From the NCBI GenBank assembly GCA_965229335.1, contig OZ245874.1, positions 3,968,001 through 4,032,000 on the forward strand: a DNA stretch of 64,000 bases. The letters run 5' to 3'. The translations under genes and the position numbers were made by a program. The stretch is from JAFKFH01 sp017307375. GTDB lineage: Bacteria > Pseudomonadota > Alphaproteobacteria > Ferrovibrionales > Ferrovibrionaceae. Position 1 is the first letter of the stretch. The number at the start of each line of letters is the position of its first letter. The notes under the pieces are model-generated. The model was not told where the DNA came from and made no database searches. It was given only the letters and a program-made list of their open reading frames with translations. This document shows positions 18,902-27,017 of the stretch, one piece after another.

Positions 18902-21538
18902 TCAGAGTTTCTCAAAGGCCCGCCGGATCTTTGCCGACACGACCTGATCGGTTGCGAAGAAGTCCTTCCAGGCGGCAGCCCCGGCGGCGAGTTGCCGGTC
19001 CGAAGACCTGACCGTGTAGTCGGCCGGATCGAGGCCCGGCTTCACCTGGCCCCAGGTCAGCGGCATGGCGATGGTGGCACCCGGTCTTGCCCGCGGGCTG
19101 AACGGGGCCACGGCGGTTGCGCCGCGACCGTTGCGCAGGTAGTCGATGAAGATCCGGCCGCCGCGCGATTTCTTGGCCGCGACGTCGACGAAACGTCCGG
19201 GTTCGGCCCTGGTGAAGGCAGCAGCGATCGACCGGGCGAAAGCCTTTGCCTCGTTCCAGCCCAGGGTCGGGCGGAACGGCACGACCACATGCAGCCCCTT
19301 GCCTCCCGTTGTCTTGCAGAAGCTGGCCAGGCCTGCCGTTTTCAGCGCTTCACGCACCTGATGGGCGGCATCGACCACATCCTCGAAGTCGAGGCCGATG
19401 TCGGGATCGAGGTCGATGACGATATAGGTCGGACGCTCGATGTCGTCGACTGTCGCGCCCCAGGGATGAAGTTCGATCGCAGCCATCTGGCTCAAGGCGC
19501 GCAGGCCGTCGGCGTCGCGGATGACGATCACCTGCTCGTCACCGATCGTCAGATCCTCGATCTGGCGTGGGAAGCCCGGCGACACCTTCTTCTGGAAAAA
19601 CTGTTGGCCTTTTATCCCGTCGGGGCAGCGAACCAGGGCCAGCGGGCGCCCGGCGACATAGGGCAGGGCGTGGACGCCGGCGCGTTGCCAGTATTGCGCA
19701 AGGTCGGCCTTGCTGATTTTCTCCTCCGGCCAAAGCAGCTTGTCGGGATGCGTCAGCCTGACCCCTTCGGCCTCGTCGCGGCGATTGTCGACGATCGCAG
19801 GCGCCTCAGGCTTGCTCTTTTTCTCCCTGCTGCCCGCCTTCTTCTTCCTCGGCCGTGCCGCGACGGCAGTGACCACCGTCCCGGCGCCCGAGAAGCGGCC
19901 GATCGGTTCGGTCGGCGGATCGCGGACCACGTCGGATGGGGTCTTGTCGTCACGGGGGCCGAGGAAGACGCAATGACGCACCGACCCGCCGTCGGTCCAT
20001 TCGGTGAACTGCGTTTCGACGACGATCTCCGGCTTGACCCAGTTGAGACGCCGTGGCGGCCCGTCGCCGTGGATCAGAATGCCCGGCGGAATCCTGCGCA
20101 CCGATCCCTGCAGGCGCTTATACAGCGCTTTCAGCATCTTGGCATTGAAGCCGCTGCCGCATCCCCCGGCGTAGTGCAGCTTGCCATCGGCATCGTAATA
20201 GCCGAGATGCAATGCGCCGAAACCTTCCCGGCTGCCCTGCGGATCGGTGTAGCCGACGACAACGAATTCCTCGCGCTGGATGCATTTCAACTTGAGCCAG
20301 CTGCGGGTCCGCTGCTGTCGATAGGGCGCATCCGCGGCCTTGACGATAATGCCTTCGAGATTCATCTCGCAGGCGCGCTGGCGGATGCGATCGGGTAGCC
20401 CGGCCATATGGTCGGAATATTTCAGCCAAGCGGGTGGGTTCGTCCCCAGAACCTGTTCCAGGACCGCCTTGCGATCGTCCTGGCGACAGTCCACCAGGCT
20501 GAAGCCGTTCAGGTGCAGAATATCGAAGACGAAGAAGAAGATATCGCCCTGTTCGCCGCCGAGTGCATTCTTCAATCGGCTGAAGCTCGAACGACCTCCT
20601 TCGTCGAGCACGACGATTTCCCCGTCGAGCCAGGCGCTGTCGACTGCGAGCCGGGCGAGCGATGCGGCAATCCTCGGCAGCTTCTTTTCCCAGGGCAGGC
20701 CGTTGCGGCTGAATATCCGAACCGAGCCGTCCTCGATCCGGGCCAGCATCCGGTAGCCGTCGAACTTGATCTCCGACAGCCAGTCGTCACCCGCGGGCGG
20801 ATCCTCGATCAACGTGGCGAGCTGGGGGGATAATTTCTGCGGCAGGCGCGCCTTCTTCGCCCCGGTCAGCGCCGCGACATCGATCGGAATCCCGGCCGGC
20901 TCGATGCGCTTCTTCGAGGCCTGTTTCCCGGCCTTCGCCGCGCGATTGGAATGCCAGGTCTTGCCGCCCGCCGCGATTTCGTCCATCTGCCGCTCGGTTC
21001 TGGCCGAGGCCGTGTGGTCGCGAACCACCGCATCACCCGACCCCGCGCGCGCTTCGGCGTCGCGATGCTTGATCAGCAACCAGTTTTCGCCCTTTTCCTT
21101 GGGTCGCGGCCGCATCCGTGCAAGCACGAAGCTGCCCCGTAGGCGCTTGCCATGCAGTTCGAACTTGAGGTCGCCCTTCTTCAGGCCGTCGCGCGGATTG
21201 CCGACCGGCCTGAACGTGCCTTCATCCCACAGCATCACCGTCCCGCCGCCATATTCGCCCGCGGGGATCGTGCCTTCGAAACCGCCGTAAGCGACCGGAT
21301 GGTCCTCTGTGCGCACGGCGAGGCGCTTTTCACCGGGATCGAGCGACGGTCCCTTGGGAACCGCCCAGCTGCAGAGGACGCCGTCGATCTCGAGGCGGAA
21401 ATCGTAGTGCATCCGGCTGGCATCGTGCTTCTGAATGACAAAGCGGGGTTCGCCCCGGTGCCGCTTCGATATCTCGCCCGGCGGTTCGGCGGTCTTGGAG
21501 AAGTCGCGCTTGCGATTGTAGGTGGCAATGCCGGCCAA
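18902..21538 (-). CDS. ligD: Multifunctional DNA ligase D
   Basis: An 878-residue ATP-dependent repair ligase working with Ku. The domain order is phosphoesterase, ligase, polymerase. The 3'-phosphoesterase (about residues 30-150) shows IQKHDASRMHYDFRLE and GTIPAGEYGGG. The ligase (about 220-540) has the adenylated lysine near residue 258 in EIKFDGYR. The primase-like polymerase (about 600-870) shows LTHPDKLLWPEEKISKADL and the catalytic IDLDPD near residue 707. All three domains look intact. The start is a TTG at 21536-21538, preceded by GGAGGA; no ATG is positioned better. Confidence 0.95.
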   Translation of the reverse strand: MAGIATYNRKRDFSKTAEPPGEISKRHRGEPRFVIQKHDASRMHYDFRLEIDGVLCSWAVPKGPSLDPGEKRLAVRTEDHPVAYGGFEGTIPAGEYGGGTVMLWDEGTFRPVGNPRDGLKKGDLKFELHGKRLRGSFVLARMRPRPKEKGENWLLIKHRDAEARAGSGDAVVRDHTASARTERQMDEIAAGGKTWHSNRAAKAGKQASKKRIEPAGIPIDVAALTGAKKARLPQKLSPQLATLIEDPPAGDDWLSEIKFDGYRMLARIEDGSVRIFSRNGLPWEKKLPRIAASLARLAVDSAWLDGEIVVLDEGGRSSFSRLKNALGGEQGDIFFFVFDILHLNGFSLVDCRQDDRKAVLEQVLGTNPPAWLKYSDHMAGLPDRIRQRACEMNLEGIIVKAADAPYRQQRTRSWLKLKCIQREEFVVVGYTDPQGSREGFGALHLGYYDADGKLHYAGGCGSGFNAKMLKALYKRLQGSVRRIPPGILIHGDGPPRRLNWVKPEIVVETQFTEWTDGGSVRHCVFLGPRDDKTPSDVVRDPPTEPIGRFSGAGTVVTAVAARPRKKKAGSREKKSKPEAPAIVDNRRDEAEGVRLTHPDKLLWPEEKISKADLAQYWQRAGVHALPYVAGRPLALVRCPDGIKGQQFFQKKVSPGFPRQIEDLTIGDEQVIVIRDADGLRALSQMAAIELHPWGATVDDIERPTYIVIDLDPDIGLDFEDVVDAAHQVREALKTAGLASFCKTTGGKGLHVVVPFRPTLGWNEAKAFARSIAAAFTRAEPGRFVDVAAKKSRGGRIFIDYLRNGRGATAVAPFSPRARPGATIAMPLTWGQVKPGLDPADYTVRSSDRQLAAGAAAWKDFFATDQVVSAKIRRAFEKL

Positions 21539-21711
21539 GATGCGGATCCTCCGGTCGCGGGGAGACCCAAGCGCAACGCGAGCGGCGAGAAGCGGTTCCG
21601 GGGATGCGGATCGGACCTAGGATTTCCATCCGCCTGCCGATTGCCGGCGCGATTGACAGTCCCTCACGGCCAGGTCCAACCTTGGCCCGAGCATCGGCAG
21701 GGAGTTCGGCG

Positions 21712-22167
21712 ATGGTGACGCTCCGTCGGGCCGGTATCGAAGACGTTGCCGGCATCGAAGCCCTCGTCCGGGCTGCCTATTCGATCTACCTGCCGCGCAT
21801 CGGCAAGCCGCCCGGGCCGATGCTCGACGATTACCACGCGCTGGTAGCCGATGGCCGGGTGACGGTGGTCGACCATGCCGGCCGGCCGGCCGGACTGATC
21901 GTGCTGCTGCCACAGCCGGACCATCTGCTGCTCGACAATGTCGCGGTCGCGCCCGAAGCGCAGGGCCGGGGGCTCGGCCGCCGGCTGATCGGCTTTGCCG
22001 AGGCCGAGGCCCGCCGCCTGGGGCTGCACGAAATCCGGCTCTACACCCACATCACGATGACCGAGAACATCATCTTGTACCGGCGGCTTGGCTTCGTCGA
22101 AACCCACCGCGGGGAACAAGCCGGTTATTCCCGCGTCTTCATGCGCAAGCCGATATCGCCGAACTGA
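21712..22167 (+). CDS. GNAT-family N-acetyltransferase
   Basis: A 151-residue acetyltransferase. The acetyl-CoA loop is visible as VAPEAQGRGLGRRLI, followed by AEARRLGLHEIRLYTHITMTENI and YRRLGFVETHR (each cited in part), a common GNAT layout. The substrate is unknown. The ATG at 21712 has GGGAG upstream and begins the domain; an earlier in-frame start adds 36 residues that read like non-coding sequence. It lies just upstream of mntH, and its stop is only 5 bp before the first Fur/Mur-like box, so it is not under that control. Confidence 0.85.
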   Translation: MVTLRRAGIEDVAGIEALVRAAYSIYLPRIGKPPGPMLDDYHALVADGRVTVVDHAGRPAGLIVLLPQPDHLLLDNVAVAPEAQGRGLGRRLIGFAEAEARRLGLHEIRLYTHITMTENIILYRRLGFVETHRGEQAGYSRVFMRKPISPN

Positions 22168-22172
22168 CATAC

Positions 22173-22189
22173 TTGCAAATGGTTCGCAA
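22173..22189. promoter_or_regulatory. Fur/Mur-like operator 1 upstream of mntH
   Basis: A 17-bp imperfect palindrome with TTGC and GCAA arms around nine AT-rich bases. It resembles the boxes bound by alphaproteobacterial Fur-family manganese regulators (Mur) at mntH promoters. A second copy starts exactly 33 bp downstream. Confidence 0.65.
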
Positions 22190-22205
22190 TTGGCCCCAGA
22201 CTTAA

Positions 22206-22222
22206 TTGCGAATCAATTGCAA
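22206..22222. promoter_or_regulatory. Fur/Mur-like operator 2 upstream of mntH
   Basis: The second 17-bp palindrome with TTGC and GCAA arms around GAATCAATT, ending 15 bp before the mntH ATG. The 33-bp offset from the first box is about three helical turns, so both sites would face the same side of the helix. Confidence 0.65.
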
Positions 22223-22237
22223 CACACGGGATGGTCG

Positions 22238-23596
22238 ATGGCTCTTCGGTTATCGGGTGGCGCAGCGGTCGCACCGTGGCGGCGCGGTCGGGGCGAACCA
22301 TCGCTGGCAGATGTCCATCGCTCGATCCCGGTGCGGCAGACCGGCGCGACCTGGCGCAAGGGCTTGGCCTTCATCGGGCCGGGCTACCTGGTCGCGGTCG
22401 GCTACATGGACCCCGGCAACTGGGCCACGTCGCTCGCCGGGGGATCCAGGTTCGGCTACCAGTTGCTGTTTGTCGCGCTCCTGTCCAACCTCATGGCGAT
22501 CGTCCTGCAGCATGTCTGTGCCCGGGTCGCCGTGGGGACAGGGCGCGATCTGGCCCAGGCCTGCCGCGACGCCTATCCCAGGCCGGTCGCCTGGATCTTG
22601 TGGTTGTTCGCAGAAGTGGCGATCATCGCCACCGACCTGGCCGAGGTGATCGGCACCGCGATCGGCCTCAATCTTCTGTTCGGCATCCCGCTCGAACTCG
22701 GTGTGCTGATCACGGCGGCGGATGTCTTGCTGATCCTGTGGCTGCAGGCGAGGGGATTCCGCTGGATCGAGGCGTTTGTCATCGCCCTGCTCGCCGTCAT
22801 CGCGATCTGCTTCGTCATCCCGATCGCGCTGGCGGATCCCGACTGGGGGGCGGTCCTTCGCGGTTTTGCCCCGACCGCCAGGGTTGTCACCGATCCGGAC
22901 ATGCTCTATCTCGCGCTCGGCATCATCGGCGCGACGGTGATGCCGCATAATCTGTACCTGCACTCCGGCGTCGTCCAGACCCGCGCCTACGGCGACAGCC
23001 CGGCTCAGCGACGGCAAGCCCTGCGCTTTGCCACCATCGACAGCTCGATCGCCCTGATGGGGGCGCTGACGATCAATGCCGCCATTCTCATTCTGGCCGC
23101 GGCGGCGTTTCACATGCGGGGCGAGACCGCGATTGCGGACATCGACAAGGCCCATTTCCTGCTCGCACCGCTGCTCGGCTCGGCGATCGCGCCGACCTTG
23201 TTTGCCATCGCGCTGCTGTGCTGCGGCCTGAATTCGACCGTAACCGCAACCATGGCCGGCCAGATCGTGATGGAGGGGTTTCTCGACATCAAGCTGGCGC
23301 CGTGGCTGCGCCGGCTGATCACCCGCATGGCCGCAATCGCACCAGCCGCCGTCGTCACCATGCTCCACGGCGAAAGCGGCGCCGGCGAGCTGCTGATCTT
23401 CAGCCAGGTCGTGCTCAGCCTGCAACTGCCGTTCGCGGTGGTCCCGCTGGTGATGATCGCCGCCGACCGCGCCCGCATGGGTGATCTGCGCGCGCCAGGC
23501 TGGCTCGTCGCGGTCGCGTCGCTGATCGCGATGGTCATCATCGTCCTCAATGCCAAGCTCATCCTCGACTTCGCCGGCATGCCGACCTGGAATTAA
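22238..23596 (+). CDS. mntH: Nramp-family divalent metal (manganese) transporter MntH
   Basis: A 452-residue inner-membrane proton-coupled metal transporter with about eleven hydrophobic segments. The metal-site motifs are GYMDPGNWATSLAGG in the first segment and MPHNLYLHSG in the sixth, both diagnostic of Nramp proteins. Selectivity is likely manganese, perhaps also iron. The ATG at 22238 is chosen because it follows the two operators and starts the conserved soluble N terminus (MALRLSGG); longer in-frame readings run into the acetyltransferase gene. Control by a Fur-family manganese or iron sensor is inferred from the two palindromes. The stop overlaps the first operator-like repeat of the next gene. 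Confidence 0.93.
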   Translation: MALRLSGGAAVAPWRRGRGEPSLADVHRSIPVRQTGATWRKGLAFIGPGYLVAVGYMDPGNWATSLAGGSRFGYQLLFVALLSNLMAIVLQHVCARVAVGTGRDLAQACRDAYPRPVAWILWLFAEVAIIATDLAEVIGTAIGLNLLFGIPLELGVLITAADVLLILWLQARGFRWIEAFVIALLAVIAICFVIPIALADPDWGAVLRGFAPTARVVTDPDMLYLALGIIGATVMPHNLYLHSGVVQTRAYGDSPAQRRQALRFATIDSSIALMGALTINAAILILAAAAFHMRGETAIADIDKAHFLLAPLLGSAIAPTLFAIALLCCGLNSTVTATMAGQIVMEGFLDIKLAPWLRRLITRMAAIAPAAVVTMLHGESGAGELLIFSQVVLSLQLPFAVVPLVMIAADRARMGDLRAPGWLVAVASLIAMVIIVLNAKLILDFAGMPTWN

Positions 23597-23650
23597 ACTA
23601 TATGGTTGAATATCGGCTGGGGCGCCGATATATTAACCACATGGTTGAAT
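23593..23650 (+). promoter_or_regulatory. arsR promoter with two ATGGTTGAAT operators; predicted leaderless start
   Basis: TTGAAT (23606-23611) and TATATT (23629-23634) are spaced 17 bp and form a good -35/-10 pair. The expected first transcribed base falls at about 23641, the A of the arsR ATG. The ten bases ATGGTTGAAT occur at 23602-23611 and again at 23641-23650. Each has an inverted left half, and the second copy (23632-23650) is nearly a perfect palindrome. The sites would cover both the -35 box and the start site, giving tight autorepression. Confidence 0.6.
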
Positions 23651-24000
23651 CTCAACTTGCCGCGCTGGACGCGGTCTTCCACGCCCTGGGTGATGCCACC
23701 CGGCGGCGCATGCTGCGCGACCTCCACGACGGCGAACGGACGGTCGGCCAGCTCGCCGAACCGTTCGCGATGTCGCTGGCCGCGGCCTCAAAGCACATCA
23801 AGGCCCTCGAGAACGCCGGATTGATCCGCCGGGAGATCCGCGGCCGCACCCATGTCTGTCGGCTGGAGCCGGGACCACTGGCGTCGGCCCATCAGTGGCT
23901 GAGCTTCTACGAGCATTACTGGACCACCAGCCTCGACGCCCTCGAACGGCTGCTCCGGGCCGAGGATGCCGCCGGGCAAACCAAGGGAACAAGGACATGA
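23641..24000 (+). CDS. ArsR-family transcriptional repressor
   Basis: A 119-residue winged-helix repressor of the type paired with SRPBCC proteins. The helix-turn-helix is LHDGERTVGQLAEPFAMSLAAASKHIKALENAGLI in pieces, with LGDATRRRMLRDL before it. No metal-binding cysteine pair is present, so it is probably not an arsenic or metal sensor. I choose the ATG at 23641 rather than 23602 because the promoter elements place transcription start there and the family N terminus fits; the mRNA would be leaderless. The 23602 start would lie inside the promoter. The stop overlaps the ATG of the next gene (ATGA). Confidence 0.88.
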   Translation: MVESQLAALDAVFHALGDATRRRMLRDLHDGERTVGQLAEPFAMSLAAASKHIKALENAGLIRREIRGRTHVCRLEPGPLASAHQWLSFYEHYWTTSLDALERLLRAEDAAGQTKGTRT

Positions 24001-24524
24001 ACGATGTGATGCCCGTCGATGCCCATGGCAAGCTGATCGAAGCGGCGACGCTGAAGATCCAGCGTGTGCTGCCTGGTCCGATCGACCGGATCTGGCGGTA
24101 TCTGACCGACGGCAACCTCCGCCGCCAGTGGCTGGCTGCCGGCGAAATGGAACTGCGGATCGGCAGCGCGCTGGAACTGGTCTGGCGCAATGACGAGCTG
24201 AGCGACCAGCCGACGACGCGGCCGGAAGGCTTCGCTGCCGAGATGCGGATGGCGAGCCGCGTCACCGAACTCGATCCGCCGCGCCGCCTGGCGATTGCCT
24301 GGGGCAATTCGGGTGATGTTTCCTTCGACCTGGAAACCCGCGGCAGCAACGTGCTGCTGACGGTGATCCACCGCCGTTTGCCCGATCGCGACATGCTGCT
24401 CAAGGTCAGCGCCGGGTGGCACGCCCATCTCGATCTGCTGGTCGAGGTCGCAAACGGCAGGAAGACCGCGCCGTTCTGGGAGAGTTGGGGGCGCCTGCAT
24501 CGAGAGTACGACCAGCGCCTTTGA
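23997..24524 (+). CDS. SRPBCC (AHSA1-like) domain protein
   Basis: A 175-residue START/SRPBCC-fold protein of the AHSA1 type. The fold begins with RVLPGPIDRIWRYLTDGNLRRQW (in pieces), has GSALELVWRNDEL in the sheet, and ends in the long helix GWHAHLDLLVEV followed by FWESWGRLHREYDQRL. These proteins bind hydrophobic small ligands in a helix-grip cavity. Genes for ArsR-type repressors and AHSA1 proteins are often paired, and here the start overlaps the arsR stop, so this protein is the direct co-product of the autoregulated operon. The ligand and role are not known. It converges on the GGDEF/EAL gene with an 11-bp gap. Confidence 0.88.
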   Translation: MNDVMPVDAHGKLIEAATLKIQRVLPGPIDRIWRYLTDGNLRRQWLAAGEMELRIGSALELVWRNDELSDQPTTRPEGFAAEMRMASRVTELDPPRRLAIAWGNSGDVSFDLETRGSNVLLTVIHRRLPDRDMLLKVSAGWHAHLDLLVEVANGRKTAPFWESWGRLHREYDQRL

Positions 24525-24535
24525 CCCGGCGTCGA

Positions 24536-26944
24536 TCAGGCGGCCGTCGGCGGATCGAGGAAGCGGACCAGTTCGCTGTCCGGGGTGGGGCGCCCGATGA
24601 GATAGCCCTGCAGCCGGTCATAGCCCAGTTCGACAAGCAATTGGCGCTGCGCCTCGGTCTCGACGCCTTCCGCCGTGACGCTCAAGCCCAACTGATGGCC
24701 CAGCACGACGATTGCGCGCGCAATCGTCATCGCCTCGGCGTCGGGCAGGTCCCGGACAAAGGACTTGTCGAGCTTGAGGCAGGATAGGGGCAGGCGCTTC
24801 AGGTAGCTGAGCGACGAGTAGCCGGTGCCGAAATCGTCGATCGCGAGGGCGATGCCGGCATCGCGCAATCGCCGCAGCGCCGGCAGGACCTGCTCGATAT
24901 GCGCGATCGTCGCCGTTTCGGTTATCTCGATCTCGATGGCGGTGGCGGGAAGACCGTGGCGCGCCAGCCGTTCCACGACCCGATCGGCGAATCCCGGGTC
25001 GAGAAGCTGCAGTGGCGAGACGTTGACCGCGACCGAGGGTTGGCGGCGATATTGCTGCCGCCAGGCCGCCGCGCGCCGGCAGACCCGTTCCAGCACGAGT
25101 TCCCCGAGCGCCACGATCATTCCCGTCTCCTCCGCGACCGGAATGAACTGGTCCGGCGGTATCGCCACGCCATCGGCGCCCTTCCAGCGCAGCAACGCCT
25201 CGAACCCGGTGATTTCGCCCGTCGAAATGTCCTGCTGCGGCTGGTAGTGGACGGTGAACCCGTCCTGGTCGATCTCGCGCCGCAGGTCGCGCTCGAGCCG
25301 CAGGCGATTGCGGGCGCGCAGGTTCATCGCCGCATCGTAGAAGACGAAGCCCGCCCCCTGTCGCTTGGCCGCATTGGCGGCGGTATGGGCCCCGCGCAGC
25401 AGGTCGTCCACCCCCGTGCCGTTCTCGGGATAGGCCGCGATGCCGAAGGCGCCCCGAACGAAAACCTCCTGGCCGGCCAGCGTGAAGGGGCGCGAGAATG
25501 CCTGGGCCAACTCCTGCAGCCAGGCGGTCTCCGACCCGTCCCAGGCAAGATCGGCCGCCAGCACGACGAATTCGTCCGCACCCAGGCGGCCGAGCGTCAT
25601 GCCCGGCCGCAACCGTGCTTCCAGCCGACGGGCAATCTTGCGCAACAGGCTGTCGCCGCCAGGATGGCCGAAACTGTCATTGATGTCCTTGAACCGGTCG
25701 ATATCGATGGTCACGACCCAAAGTCGGCGGTTGAAGGCGGCGGCCTGCGCAACCGCTGTCGCGAGCGTTTCATGGATCAGCGCGCGATTGGCCAGGCCGG
25801 TGAGCCCGTCGCGCGTCGCCAGCCGACTGAGCTCGGCTTCGACCTGCACTTCGCGCGAAATGTCGATGAGCGAGACCTGAAGCGCGGGCTCGCCGCCCCA
25901 GTCGATCGCCCGATCAAGCACCAGAAAATGACGGATCGCGCCATGGCGGTTGCGGTTGGCGATCCGATGGGCGACGGGCACGGCGCGACCGGCGATGATG
26001 TCGCGATAGCGTTCGACCACCGCCTCGCGGATGTCGGCGGGAATCAGGTCCAGCAGGTCCGGCACTTGCGCCAAGAAGGTCGCGGCATCACCGTAGCCGA
26101 GGGCACGGGCATGGGCGTCGTTGACGAACAGCGGCCGAAAATCGCGATGGACCACCATGCCCTGCAGGGATCCTTCGGCAAGATCGCGAAATCGCGCCTC
26201 GCTTTCGCGCAGTTCGACCTCGGCCTGCTCACGCACCATCCTGGCGGCGACGATCCGGTCGAGCAGGGATTCGATCCGGCGGACCATGGCACCGAGTTCG
26301 TCGTCACGGCGGCGGCCAGGCAGGCGGTGGCGCAGGCCCAGCGCCTCGGGTTGCAGGTCCAGCAGGGCTTCGCTCAGCCGCCGGATCGGGCGGCCGAGTG
26401 TTGCCTGTGCCACCGCCGCCATGATTGCGCCGAGTACCAGCGACTGGACGAACACGGCGACGACCGAACGGCCGAAGCGCGCCAGGAACCGGCCGGTCGC
26501 GTAGCCGCGATCGATCGCCAGTTCCAGCGTGCCGACCACCAGCGGGCCTTGGGGCCGCTCCTGAACCAGGGGGCGGGACATCGCCTGGAGACCCGCGCCG
26601 AGCAGGGTGTCGGCAAGCCAGCGCGGCAGGTCGCCATCGGGATCCTGCACCCGGCCGCGCCGGTCGATCAGCGCGCCGGCTTCATCGCGGACCACAACCT
26701 GGTCGATCAGCCGCTCGCCCAGCGCGCCATCGAGGACGACGCCCAAGGCCCGACCATCGATCTCGTAGACCGCCTTGGCCGCGGGTTGGGTGATCGTCGC
26801 AAAGACTGTCCCGATGCTCGCAGCCAGGTCCTGGCGAAACTCGCGCAGGTCGAGCCAGGCCAGCAGCAGCGTAAACCCGAGAGCCACCGCCAACGCCGCC
26901 ACGGCGGTATCGAGGAAATGCCTGGCCGTCAGGCCGCCTGCCAC
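24536..26944 (-). CDS. Membrane GGDEF/EAL protein, probable c-di-GMP phosphodiesterase
   Basis: An 802-residue protein: N-terminal membrane segment (about 10-30), periplasmic sensor region, second membrane segment (about 165-190), HAMP-like linker, PAS domain (about 265-380), GGDEF domain and EAL domain. The cyclase motif reads GADEF rather than GGDEF and no RxxD inhibitory site precedes it, so cyclase activity is doubtful. The EAL domain keeps FEALLRW, EITETA, DDFGTGYSS, LKLDKSF and AEGVET, so it should hydrolyse c-di-GMP. The start is a GTG with GGGGAG six bases upstream. It follows thiY by 73 bp on the same strand but is probably separately controlled. Confidence 0.9.
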   Translation of the reverse strand: MAGGLTARHFLDTAVAALAVALGFTLLLAWLDLREFRQDLAASIGTVFATITQPAAKAVYEIDGRALGVVLDGALGERLIDQVVVRDEAGALIDRRGRVQDPDGDLPRWLADTLLGAGLQAMSRPLVQERPQGPLVVGTLELAIDRGYATGRFLARFGRSVVAVFVQSLVLGAIMAAVAQATLGRPIRRLSEALLDLQPEALGLRHRLPGRRRDDELGAMVRRIESLLDRIVAARMVREQAEVELRESEARFRDLAEGSLQGMVVHRDFRPLFVNDAHARALGYGDAATFLAQVPDLLDLIPADIREAVVERYRDIIAGRAVPVAHRIANRNRHGAIRHFLVLDRAIDWGGEPALQVSLIDISREVQVEAELSRLATRDGLTGLANRALIHETLATAVAQAAAFNRRLWVVTIDIDRFKDINDSFGHPGGDSLLRKIARRLEARLRPGMTLGRLGADEFVVLAADLAWDGSETAWLQELAQAFSRPFTLAGQEVFVRGAFGIAAYPENGTGVDDLLRGAHTAANAAKRQGAGFVFYDAAMNLRARNRLRLERDLRREIDQDGFTVHYQPQQDISTGEITGFEALLRWKGADGVAIPPDQFIPVAEETGMIVALGELVLERVCRRAAAWRQQYRRQPSVAVNVSPLQLLDPGFADRVVERLARHGLPATAIEIEITETATIAHIEQVLPALRRLRDAGIALAIDDFGTGYSSLSYLKRLPLSCLKLDKSFVRDLPDAEAMTIARAIVVLGHQLGLSVTAEGVETEAQRQLLVELGYDRLQGYLIGRPTPDSELVRFLDPPTAA

Positions 26945-26990
26945 CCGTCGCTCCCCGTGCCAGAGTTCTTTCTCCAGTCGTAAAGCGGCG

Positions 26991-27010
26991 GCGTGACAGG
27001 CGCGTGACAG
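26991..27010. repeat. 9-bp direct repeat spaced one helical turn
   Basis: GCGTGACAG occurs at 26991-26999 and 27002-27010, an 11-bp period, in the gap between thiY and the GGDEF/EAL gene. It lies 47-66 bp before that gene's GTG and could be a regulator site. Chance or replication slippage is equally possible. Confidence 0.3.
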
Positions 27011-27017
27011 CCCCCGG

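Noticed and set aside
24899..26983. 694-codon open frame opposite the GGDEF/EAL gene
   Set aside because: The minus strand codes a protein with intact EAL motifs. The plus frame lacks any family feature.
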